Origin: CAVUXJ01 sp963814975
GTDB lineage: Bacteria; Acidobacteriota; Vicinamibacteria; Vicinamibacterales; CAVVIG01
NCBI GenBank assembly: GCA_963814975.1
Contig: CAWFFB010000037.1
Span: forward strand, 1 to 64,000
Direction: 5' to 3'
DNA length: 64,000 nt
Position numbers and translations under genes: made by a program. Within the stretch, counting starts at the first letter, position 1; every line of letters begins with the position of its first letter. Positions 36,575-46,114 of the stretch are shown piece by piece. The notes below the pieces were generated by a model, which was not told the origin of the DNA, did no database searches, and was given only the letters and a program-made list of their open reading frames with translations.

Positions 36575-39500
36575 TCACACGCCAACCATGAACCTGAACA
36601 CTGCAAGTCGCCCAGGCCTAATGACCGGGTTGGTGGGATCCGTGTCCTGAAATCTAAACTCCTTGTCAAACAGGTTCCTGACCTCAAATACCAGCCGCCC
36701 AGTCCGGCGGGGCAATCGGTAACCTATCGCTCCGTCAACGACCCAGAAGCTGTCTTCTCCAGGAGTTGCTTCTCCGTTCATCAAGAACTCGCCTATCTGT
36801 CTGATGTGCGAGGCTTCGAAACGAGCGGTCAAGCCTGACGACGCGAAATAACGGATTCCAAACGGCACCCTGTGGGTGCGAAGCTTGAAGAACGCTTCGG
36901 CACCCGCGTCCTCGCTGATCAAAAGCGCTCGAACAGATATTCGAGACGCAACGCCACGTGGCTGTCGAGCGCCCAGTAAACGTAAGAACGCCCGAACTCT
37001 TCCGTTCGCTCTCGCATGTACCACTGTGCGTTCGGTGTCGCTCCGAAACTCCAACGGCAGGTGAAGATTCCGCCATGAGTACGCTGCGCCGCCGAAGCCT
37101 CTTTGGCCAACTTTTTGGTCGATCGCGATACCATAGTGACGAGCTTCTTCCGCTTCATCATCGGCAAACAGCTGATTGAACCCGGCGACCTGCGGTCGGC
37201 TCGATCGTCTGGCTCGACACGAGCGCCTATCTCAGCGTCCTGAAATGCAGCTACCCGCACGGTCGTCTCCGGTAACGGACTCCAGGTGAAGCCGAACTTC
37301 GGGTTGAACTGGTTGCGCTCGAACACGGCTCTCTCGTAGAAATCCGCGCTGGCGCCAATGACGACCGTCAGCCTGTGTGCGAAAGTCAACGGTCGAGGTA
37401 CGCTGTAGCATATTGGTTTGTCCGAGGCTTGTCGTCAACGTCGGAACGCGTCAAAGCGAAAGCTCAGCGGTGGGGCCGATATTCAGTGGTTTCGTTCCGT
37501 ATTGCGAGCGCTCCGAAAACGGCCTACGACCGCTCGAGTCAAACTGAAACGTCCGTACACGAAATATGTGACGAATTTCAGCGGTCTAAGCCGTCGGCAC
37601 TCGACAAAGTATTTACAGCAGCCGTAGGCAGGCGAGGCCGCACTAACTGTCTCGGCAAAAGTTTCGAAATCTTGGCTTCTACAAGTACAGGGACCCAATG
37701 ATCAGCGAAGTTCGGGTTGAAGACATGTCTCAGGCCGAATCGTGCCGTATTGCCACTCGAATGTTCTGTTCAATAGTCAGGGTAGAAGTTAGGTGGGATC
37801 GAAATTCATGACCAGGTCGCCGTCTACCTCCGATCTGCCTGCGGAATTCGAACTGTATCGCTGTCTTGGACGATATCTGCCCCTGGACGAACGCGTTGTA
37901 GATGTCTCGGTCCTGGGTGTTGTTCTCCCGGAATCCGTCGGTGTCGTAGTGAAACTGACCGACGCTGAACGACAGCCTGTTCCAGCACGCCGGAAACGGT
38001 GACTTCGTCGCCGAGGATGCTCTCGCTGCCCGAGTCCCGCCACCGAATGCACCGCGATGCGGTTCCGGTTGAACAGCGGGTTGAACTCGTTGAAGGCCGG
38101 CTCCGAGGTCCGGCGCGCTCCAGAATGAAGAGGTCGGTTTCCGCCAGGCTCGGGGGAACAGGGGTGATATTCAGCGGCTGCAGGAGCTGGGCTTGCAGGA
38201 GTTCACTCACTCGGGCGATCTCGTGTCGCGGGAGCGCAGAGTAGAGTGTCTGCGAGAAACCGGTGGCCGGAGTAGTCGCCGGGGTCCGCATCCAGGGATT
38301 TCCATCCCTCCACGAGAGCCAGCTGCTCGAAGCCCAGGTCGCGATAGACGCGACCGAGGCTCGCGCTTCGCGCCGCAAGGTCCTGGTCGAGCAAGAACCG
38401 CGATCGGTACACGGCCCGATTGTCGTTCGAGCTGATGGCCTCTGCAGATCCTGCAGCGCCTCGACCGGCCGGTTGAGCGTCTGCTTGCGGATCGCGTCGT
38501 AGAACCACGGGGTGGGATCGTAGGCGATCCAGCTGTTTCGCCAGATCGAATTGCCGGCCGGGCAGCGGCTCGCGCTTCTCCTCGAAGTACGCCTTGCCGA
38601 GGTAGCTGCGAACGATGGCGTCCTCCACGTTGAGCGCTGCCGCGGTCTCGAGCTCGGAGCGTCCGCCACTCAGGTCCCCGTCCCGAATCATGGCCAGCCC
38701 GAGGCCGAGGCGCGCCAGCGGGCTCTTGGACTCGAGCGAAATCGCTCGATCGAATGCCGCCTTCGCGGCGGACGTGTCGACCCGCGTCAGCGCGGCAAAG
38801 CCCAAGACCGTTTGCGTGCGCGCCAGATTCGGCGCGACGACGACCGCCCTGTTCGCAGCGCTCAACGCCCGATCGAGGTAGCCCAGCGACAGCCACAACT
38901 CCGCCAGACGCGCCAGGACAGCCGCGTGTTCCGCCCGGTCTTCGGCGGGCGATGCGGGCACGATCCGGAGAAGCTCGTCTCGAGCCGCTTCGAGCTGGAA
39001 GCGCGCTTGAAGCGCGTATGAAAGAGCGAGCCCAGCGGAAATCGACTGCGGGCTTAACTCCACCGCCCTCCGCCCACTGTCCAGTGCCGCTGCCCCGTTG
39101 TTCTGCGCAACCGCAATGATGGCGTCCAGCGCGAACGCCTCACCGTTTCGTGGGTCCAAACCTTTGGCGGTTGCGATGTCAGCGCTTGCCTCGTCGATTC
39201 GGCCGACCCCCAGCATCACGCTGGCCCTGCGCACATAGAACTGAGCGTTCCTGTCGGCCGCTGGCACCTGGTCCAGCTGTTCGCGGGAATCTGACGGAAG
39301 GATCGGTTCGTAGTACAGCGCCCAGCGGACAGCATCCCGCGGACGAATGTCGAGCCGTTGGGGCGCCATTCCGGCAAACGCTTGTCCAGACTGGCCGCCC
39401 ATCAACGTCAAGCGGCCCGCGTCGTTCGCCAGCGTCACCGTTCCCTCGAGCACGGCGACCTCAGCCCGGTTGACTTCAACCCGGACCAGGAACTCAGTGC

Positions 39501-39918
39501 CTTCGACGGCGGCGTTGACGAACGGTGTCTGGACGTCGAGGGCCCCCGGCTGGCTCGTGAAGAAGAGAATGGCACCTCGAATCAGCTCGATAAGCGAGCG
39601 ACCCGGATCCCGCGGCTGACGCACGAGCCATTCGGTGTTCTGCTCGATCGTCAAACGCAACCCGCTCTTGAGGAAGGCGACGGTCGCGCGGCTGAACCCG
39701 CCCACGCGAACTGAATCACCCTGACAGACGAACGCCTTCAGGGAAGCGGGCACGAATACATTGTCAGCGGCGTCTTTCAGCTCAACGGAGTTGTCGATGG
39801 ATACGATTCTGGCAGTCGCCGAGGGCTCTGTGCAGGCAGCCGCGGCGGATGAAGGCGCTAGCAGGGGGATGCACGATACCCCCAAGCCGAGCACGACGGC
39901 CGTCGGAATGCGGGCCAT
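36575..39918 (-). CDS. FecR-TPR-beta-barrel outer-membrane protein (frame-broken)
   Basis: ~1110 residues. Signal peptide (AVVLGLGVSCIPLLAPSSAA), FecR domain (~30-190: VRVGGFSRATVAFLKSGLRL, VNAAVEGTEFLVRVEVNRAE), TPR array (~215-480: LDPRNGEAFALDAIIAVAQN, LAELWLSLGYLDRALSAANR), a linker YSALPRHEIARVSELLQAQL, LQPLNITPVPPSLAETDLFI and a C-terminal barrel: SVGQFHYDTDGFRENNTQDR, NQFNPKFGFTWSPLPETTVR, YVYWALDSHVALRLEYLFER, DSFWVVDGAIGYRLPRRTGR, LVFEVRNLFDKEFRFQDTDP, ending at 36575. FecR-to-TPR is intact to 38250; at least six frame changes follow (38245, 38110, 38025 and several from 37800 to 36950). FecR here is fused to the barrel instead of an anti-sigma factor. Confidence 0.75.
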
Positions 39919-39986
39919 CGGCTCCTGTATATCATTGTCCTACACGCCTGCTGAGCTTTATTTGCCCACAACGGCAGGATTCGCTG

Positions 39987-42189
39987 TCATCCAGGCGGCC
40001 GGGCCGATTGTCCGCCCGGTGTGGCTTCGCCTGCACGACGCTCGCATATGCTTCTGTAGTAACGAGTTGGACCATCCGTTGGGTAATCGGAAGCGATGCC
40101 TTGAAACAGCGTCAGCGCCTGAGACCACTGCCCGGCGTCGAAGGCCCGCAGCGCATCGGCAAATCGGCGGACTAGATGCTCAACCGTCTGGGCCACCTCG
40201 TCAGCCCGGCCGATGATTTCGACGACCATCAATTGACCCGATTTCCCAGGTACGACGAAGCTTCCCAGGGGTCGGAGGCACAAGCGGTCGAGACCCCGGG
40301 TAACGAACACAGAGGCCAAAAGCGTTGTCGCCAAGGGCTTGTTGAGCGCCTGGATTCGTGAGGCAGTGTTCGGAGTATCGCCTATCACGTGGTACTCGCC
40401 TCCAACAGGTCCCAGCGCGATCTCGCCAGCGTGCAGGCCCAAACGGGTGACCAGCGGTCGCGCCGGATGGAGAGCGTTGAAGCGGTCGATCGCTTCACGA
40501 ATCTCGATCGCCGCAAGGCACGCGTTCGTCCGCATCTCCTTGTCGGCATTGCCCTGCGACACCAGCCACGCCGGAACTCGTGATGAGTGGCGCTTGGGCC
40601 GCTGCCACACGCACAAGGCGCTGTCGCCGGCGCGCCCCATCATCAGCCCGTGATGCCGCACAACGAGCGCCGAGACGGTGCTGTAGTACTCGCTCATCAG
40701 CAAGGCCAACTCGCGCGGCTCGGTGACCTCCGAAAGAGCGGTGTAGTTTTCGACATCAGTGGACAGGCAGACACCGTCGACCAATTCGGGCTGCGCGTTC
40801 GGGTCGACCTCCTTGGGCACCTGTCTCCGGATGTCTCGATAGCGGGCCATGAGGCCCACGAAGAGACCCAATGGAAGCTGCACGAGCAGCGGAATTGCGA
40901 TGGGGACGAGACGCGCGTGCTGGGCGAACTGGTACTCCACCAACGCAAAGAGCGCCACACCAAGGAGGAGTGCCGCTCCACCCGCATACAGACCCGGCAG
41001 CAGTCTCGCGAGCAGACCAACCGACAGACCGAACCCGAGGAGTATCGCGCTATCAGTGCCAGGGCGCATGCGCCGCAGCGTACGGTCGGTCAGAAGATTC
41101 GCGATTGCCGTCGCGCCGATCTCCGCACCACTCAGGTCCACACCCTCGTCGGTCGAGTAAACCGTACGGTACGTATCTCCTTGTTCCGCGTTTCGTATCA
41201 GTGGCGATGCACCCTCGCCGACAACCACGAGCTTGCCGGAAAGAGTGAAGCCCGGATTCTCGTTTCCCTGCAGCAGCTGATGAAAGGGGATGGTCTCGAT
41301 ATGACCTGCAGGACCGTAGTAGTTCAAGTAGTACCGAGTCGCTTCCGCTGTAAAGACTCAGGAGGCTTCGGAGCACGCGCCGTTCGGTTGCGGTCACTCC
41401 GCCGACTGCACCGCGGTCGAGCAATGTGAATGCTCGCCCGGCTGCTTCGGGATTGTTGCCGAGCTCCTGATGAAGCGCCTTCATCAGCTGCCGAAAGTCG
41501 GACGCTGAAACGACAGAACGTGGCGGCGGGCTCAGGTTTCGCACTCCGGCCTGTTGAAGCAACAGGAAAAACCGATCGAGGAGCGGGAGCGCATGGATCT
41601 GAAGCACGACGGCTGGCAGCGTCGGCGTAAGGCCGGACGACGCCTCGAAGAACGCCCAGAAGGAATGAATCAATGCGCTTTCGGGCAGCGGAAAGGGCGC
41701 CGTAGCGAGCGCGGCCGTGCGGAGCGGGTCGATGGGCGACCGGGTCTGCATCGTTTCCGTTCCCGAGATCCTGATTCGGTCCACTCGCTCGAACAGCGTG
41801 ACGGTCCCGCTTTCAGCAATCGCATCGGCAAGATCGTCGTCTTCAGCCTGCGATCGAGGGACTCTGAAAAACACGTCCATCAGAATCGCCGATGCGCCGC
41901 GACGAGAAAGGCTACGAATAACCGCAGCGTGTACGTGTCGTGGTGGCGGCCACACTCCCGTGTCGAGGCCTAATCGGTGGGCGGACGCCGGATCCATCTG
42001 CTGCGCGGAGGTCCTGTCGATCGTGACGACGACCACGTCGCTGGGAGGGTCGACCGGCCCCCTCACGGCGAACAACCAGCGGAGCCCCAGGTTTTCTTCC
42101 AGTCGCACACCTGCCACGGTAGGACGCAACATGGCGCCTGTTGCACCAAGGGTCGCGCCGAGGATGACGGCCTTCCAGAATCTCGGCAT
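39987..42189 (-). CDS. CHASE2-domain adenylate/guanylate cyclase (one frame break)
   Basis: ~733 residues. An N-terminal membrane helix (AVILGATLGATGAML), then an extracytoplasmic CHASE2 sensor (SDVVVVTIDRTSAQQMDPAS, HAAVIRSLSRRGASAILMDV ... LVVVGEGASPLI), three transmembrane helices (ILLGFGLSVGLLARLLPGLY to LPLGLFVGLMA) and a class III cyclase domain: VCLSTDVENYTALSE (metal Asp), MMGRAGDSALCVW, VTRLGLHAGEIALGPVGGEY and HVIGDTPNTASRIQALNK. A short TPR-like helix pair ends it. Frames change once, near 41325 (LLSLYSGSDS to RYYLNYYGPAGHIET). Senses an envelope signal and makes cAMP or cGMP. First gene of the PatA/PatG-like locus, 68 bases before the FecR gene. Confidence 0.85.
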
Positions 42190-42484
42190 GGTGACGAGCC
42201 TGCAACGACCCGCGGCTGACCTCCGAGGTCCCGATAGCTGTGAGAGCGGTGCCTGTCCCGTGTGCGATGACGATTGCTGAACAAGACATGGTCAGCGCCC
42301 ACCAGCGGAGCTGCCATGGAGAGAGAGTCTCGCACAGTCGTTCGGTGGCACCAAGACCATTGACGCACTCAAGCGATGTGCCGGCAATCGTTACGATTGC
42401 GGTCGGATGACGTCCGGGATGAGGTCGATAATGAGCGCCTTACCGATATCGAGCAGGATCTGCGCGTCTGCCTGGGTCTCCATC

Positions 42485-43012
42485 CTACTTTTCAGCGATC
42501 GCCTTCAAGTTGGCCAGGCCAGCCTCGAAATCCTTACCGATCATCGTGTCCATGTTGATGAACACGCCAATCAGCTTCCCGAGATAAGGGGTAGGTCCGT
42601 CCATCGACCAGGTGACGTTCGTCGTGCCCCCTTGAGGTACCAGAGCGAACTCAGCCACGTTGTGGCCTTCAAAGGGCTTGATGAAGTCCAGCTTGATCGT
42701 GATCCGCGAGGGATCCGAGGTGTCCGTAATCTCCATGCGCCCCTGGCCGACCTCGCTGTTGCCCTCCCACTCATAGACTGCGCCCTTGCCCTGATCCGAC
42801 CCGCCGTACGTTCTCTTCATCGCCGGGTCGCGCTTTTCGTACGGCGACCAGGACGCCCAGCGGTGAAAGTCGCTGATGAGCGGAAAGATCTCTTCTGGCG
42901 GCGCCTTCACGCTCGCAGAGCGCTGCACGTGCAGCGTGTCGGGCCTGGTGGCCGCGTAGGCGAGAACGGCCGCGACCAGGACCAGAACGACAAGAGCGAC
43001 CTTCTTCAACAT
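42485..43012 (-). CDS. Membrane-anchored SRPBCC (polyketide cyclase-like) protein
   Basis: 175 residues from the ATG at 43012, which follows GGGGAGG. An N-terminal hydrophobic helix (KKVALVVLVLVAAVLAYAAT) anchors or exports it, then a START/SRPBCC domain: VQRSASVKAPPEEIFPLISD, FHRWASWSPYEKRDPAMKRT and GTTNVTWSMDGPTPYLGKLI. A hydrophobic-ligand binding protein. It is 24 bases after the YCII gene; both are downstream of the ECF sigma gene and probably co-transcribed. Confidence 0.88.
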   Translation of the reverse strand: MLKKVALVVLVLVAAVLAYAATRPDTLHVQRSASVKAPPEEIFPLISDFHRWASWSPYEKRDPAMKRTYGGSDQGKGAVYEWEGNSEVGQGRMEITDTSDPSRITIKLDFIKPFEGHNVAEFALVPQGGTTNVTWSMDGPTPYLGKLIGVFINMDTMIGKDFEAGLANLKAIAEK

Positions 43013-43036
43013 GGAACCTCCCCGCACAAATCGCCG

Positions 43037-43372
43037 CTACTGCGGCTGCAGCTCACGAATCGGCCGTACTTCGACGCTTCCTTCCCGCGCCGGCGGGATC
43101 TTCGCGGCCACCTTTATTGCGTCGTTCAGGTCTCTCGCCTCAATCAGATAGAAGCCCGCAAGCTGCTCCTTGGTCTCCGCGAAGGGGCCGTCACTGATCG
43201 ATACCTTGCCGTTCCGAACACGCACCGTCGTCGCCGTCTCGACGGGCTGAAGCGCCTCGGCCGCCATCAGGAGACCACTCTTCCTCAAGTCTGTCCCGCA
43301 CGCGACACATTCGCTGTCGGGCACGGCATGTAGCTTCTGCGCCTCGAGGTAGACAAGGCATAGGTATTTCAT
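43037..43372 (-). CDS. YCII-related (DGPF) domain protein
   Basis: 111 residues from the ATG at 43372 (GGAGTACCCC before it); begins MKYLCLVYLEAQKLHAVPD and holds VRNGKVSISDGPFAETKEQL with the DGPF signature, then GFYLIEARDLNDAIKVAAKI. Family fold is a dimeric ferredoxin-like barrel with an active-site His/Asp pair. Genes of this type accompany ECF42 sigma factors, as here. Two cysteines near residues 24-27 (CVACG) are unusual and may be structural. Confidence 0.9.
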   Translation of the reverse strand: MKYLCLVYLEAQKLHAVPDSECVACGTDLRKSGLLMAAEALQPVETATTVRVRNGKVSISDGPFAETKEQLAGFYLIEARDLNDAIKVAAKIPPAREGSVEVRPIRELQPQ

Positions 43373-43612
43373 GGGGTACTCCGTACAGGTCTCATCTCTC
43401 AGGCTCTCGGCTGGCCGGTTCAATCTCCGACGGACGTTCCGCCATTCCGGGCATGCACCGGATAGTCGAACGGGCGACCGCGCGATCGACACGCTCGAAT
43501 TTGCTCAGGATTCATCTGGTCATCTTGTGAATATTCAACTAATCGACCACATCACCATGACCGGATGACCAGGTCACGCCCCTCCCTTCCGTCCTGGCTT
43601 CCTGCCCTTGTG

Positions 43613-44860
43613 TCACGCCCCGAGGTCAGCAATCCGCCGCTCGAGAAAACGCCGCTCAGGCTCCTGTCGCGTAAGCGCAAGCGCCCGCTCGTATGCGGTG
43701 CGCGCATCCGACGTTCGCCCGAGCCGCCTGCACAACTCCGCGCGCGCCGCGTGCGCAAGCCGATAGTCCAGCAAGACCCCACGCTCGAGGATGGCTTCGA
43801 CGAGGGCGAGACCGGCCGCCGGCCCGTCGCGCATCGCCACCGCGACCGCGCGGTTCAGCTCGATCACGGGGGATGCATCTGCTCGTGACAGCACGTCGTA
43901 GAGGCCGACGATCTCCGCCCAGTCGGTGGCGGCGGCGGTGGGCGCTTCCGCGTGCACGGCCGCGATCGCGGCCTGAATGGTGTACGGACCGAACCGCCGG
44001 GACGCGAGCGATCGCTCCACGAGCCGCAGCCCCTCGTCAATCTGGCCCCGGTCCCACAGCGAGCGATCCTGCTCGTCGAGCAGGATCAGTTCGCCCGACA
44101 CCGAGGTGCGCGCCGCGCGCCGCGAATCGTGCAGCAGCATCAGCGCCAGGAGCCCAAGGGCCTCCGGCTCCGGAAGGAGCTCGACAAGCAGCCGACCCAA
44201 ACGGATCGCCTCGGCGGATAGATCGTGCCGCGTCAACACCGCGCCAGACGATGCGTCGTAGCCCTCGTTGAATACCAGATAGACGACGCGCAGCACGGCG
44301 TCGAGCCTTTCCGGCAGTTCGGTCCGCGTCGGCACCTGATAAGGAATGCGCGCGTCGCGAATCTTGGCCTTCGCGCGTACGATGCGTTGCGCCAGCGTCG
44401 GCGCAGGCGTGAGAAAAGCCTGGGCAATCTCCTCTGTCGTCAGACCGCAAACCTCCCGCAGCGTCAGCGCGACTTGTGCATCGGGGGACAGCGCCGGATG
44501 ACAACACGTGAAGATCAGGCGAAGCCGGTCGTCTTCGACGGACTCATCGTCTGCCCATGCCGCCGCATCGACGACAGCGATGTCGGCTTGGGCGCCGACA
44601 TCCTCGAGGGCATCGAAACGAGCGCGCCGGCGCAGGCTGTCGATGGCCTTGAAGCGTCCGGCCGACACCAGCCACGCACGAGGATTGGAGGGGACGCCGT
44701 CGCGCGGCCACTGCTCCAGCGCTGCCCTGAACGCATCGTGCAGCGCCTCTTCAGCCAGATCGAAGTCCCCGAGCAGCCGGATCAGCGTCGCGAGCACGCG
44801 ACGGGAGTCGGAGAGATAGACGGCGTTCACCGTCTCGTGCACCGGACCTGTCGCAGCCAC
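43613..44860 (-). CDS. ECF42-type RNA polymerase sigma factor with C-terminal extension
   Basis: 415 residues, twice normal ECF length. Region 2: RRVLATLIRLLGDFDLAEEA, LHDAFRAALEQWP, NPRAWLVSAGRFKAIDSLRR. Region 4: LRLIFTCCHPALSPDAQVAL and LTTEEIAQAFLTPAPTLAQR. The C-terminal ~220 residues are helical/TPR-like (LLALMLLHDSRRAARTSVSG; SPVIELNRAVAVAMRDGPAA), the hallmark of ECF42. No anti-sigma gene is adjacent; in this group the C-terminal extension itself is thought to control activity. Followed by the YCII and SRPBCC genes, the expected targets. Confidence 0.93.
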   Translation of the reverse strand: MAATGPVHETVNAVYLSDSRRVLATLIRLLGDFDLAEEALHDAFRAALEQWPRDGVPSNPRAWLVSAGRFKAIDSLRRRARFDALEDVGAQADIAVVDAAAWADDESVEDDRLRLIFTCCHPALSPDAQVALTLREVCGLTTEEIAQAFLTPAPTLAQRIVRAKAKIRDARIPYQVPTRTELPERLDAVLRVVYLVFNEGYDASSGAVLTRHDLSAEAIRLGRLLVELLPEPEALGLLALMLLHDSRRAARTSVSGELILLDEQDRSLWDRGQIDEGLRLVERSLASRRFGPYTIQAAIAAVHAEAPTAAATDWAEIVGLYDVLSRADASPVIELNRAVAVAMRDGPAAGLALVEAILERGVLLDYRLAHAARAELCRRLGRTSDARTAYERALALTRQEPERRFLERRIADLGA

Positions 44861-45015
44861 CGCGACCGATCAGACCATCTTCACTGTCTTGGCGCAAGGC
44901 CGGCAGGTGGCATGCCAGCTTCAAGGTCGTGAAATTTTGATTTTGCGACGTGATCTCTTGTACGCTCCGGTTCATCCGGCTTGCGGCCTCTAACTCGATT
45001 CCGACAGGTGTGCTC

Positions 45016-46056
45016 ATGAACGTGAAAATGACGATCATCATCGTGTTGTGCCTGCTGTCGTTCCAGTCAGCACGCAATGTGGCGAGGAGTCAGACAAACC
45101 CGGCGCCGGCCGCCGTCGGCGTCGCGGTCGATATTCCCGGAGTGGTCAAGGGCGGCACGACGATCGAGCGGATCAAAGAAGGGTTCAGCGGACTGGACGA
45201 TCCGATTGGCCTGATGGACGGGTCGCTGGTGTTTTCGGAACCGGGGACCCGCCGGCTGCACAAGCTGGACCCGAAGACGAACCAGAGCTCGGTGCTCGTG
45301 GCCGAGTCCAACGAGTCGCACGGCGTCTCCCAGGACAGCAAGGGCCGCTTGATTTCGGCTCAGGCACTGGACGGATCCACGAGGATCGGGGTGATCTACC
45401 CTCCGGAGAGCCAAGCGGTCCTGGCGGACAACTTCGAGGGCAAGCCGTTCAGCCGTCCGAACGACGTGATCGTCGCCAAGTCCGGCGCCATCTACTTCAC
45501 CGAACCAGGGCTGACCGCTCAACAGGCTGATGCGCTGGTGAAGAAGCAAGGCGGCAAGCCGCTCGCGCCGCGGCTCCCGCCGGCCGTGTACTTCATCCCG
45601 CCGGGCGGAAAGGCGATCAGGATTGAAGACAAATTGATCCGGCCGAACGGTATCAGTCTCAGTCGCGACGAGAAAACGTTGTACGTCAGCGACTCGAACG
45701 GCGTGCATGTCACGGCGTGGGATATCCAGCCGGATGGCAATGTGCGGAACCGGCGCGAGTTCGGCACGCTGACAGGCCGAAGCACGCGCGACAACGGGTT
45801 GGGTGGCGTCAAGACGTTCGCGGACGGCATGACCATCGACAACGAAGGCCGTCTCTACGTGGCCACCGGAGGGGGAATCGAGGTCCTCAGCCCAACGGGC
45901 GAGCACGTCGGCACCATCCCGGTGAAGTGTCTTCCGGCAGACTGCCAGAACGTCGCCTTCGGCGGGCCGGAAAAGAAGACCCTGTACGTCGCCGGCGCGG
46001 GTTCTCTCTACAGAGTCGAGATGATTGCCCGGGGGTTCGCCGGACGCGCGAAGTAG
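45016..46056 (+). CDS. Exported SMP-30/gluconolactonase-like beta-propeller
   Basis: 346 residues from the ATG at 45016 (AGGTG before it), with signal peptide (MTIIIVLCLLSFQSARNVAR). Blades: GFSGLDDPIGLMDGSLVFSE, ESHGVSQDSKGRLISAQAL, FSRPNDVIVAKSGAIYFTEP, IRPNGISLSRDEKTLYVSDS and FADGMTIDNEGRLYVATGGG. The RPND and PNG motifs carry the metal-binding Asn residues of SMP-30-like lactonases. Probably hydrolyses a sugar lactone in the periplasm. It reads toward the FMN-dependent dehydrogenase gene, 58 bases ahead. Confidence 0.88.
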   Translation: MNVKMTIIIVLCLLSFQSARNVARSQTNPAPAAVGVAVDIPGVVKGGTTIERIKEGFSGLDDPIGLMDGSLVFSEPGTRRLHKLDPKTNQSSVLVAESNESHGVSQDSKGRLISAQALDGSTRIGVIYPPESQAVLADNFEGKPFSRPNDVIVAKSGAIYFTEPGLTAQQADALVKKQGGKPLAPRLPPAVYFIPPGGKAIRIEDKLIRPNGISLSRDEKTLYVSDSNGVHVTAWDIQPDGNVRNRREFGTLTGRSTRDNGLGGVKTFADGMTIDNEGRLYVATGGGIEVLSPTGEHVGTIPVKCLPADCQNVAFGGPEKKTLYVAGAGSLYRVEMIARGFAGRAK

Positions 46057-46114
46057 CTAGAAGCCTGGACGACCGCTGGCTGACGCATCGGTCATCCCGC
46101 AAGAGTCCGTTGCG

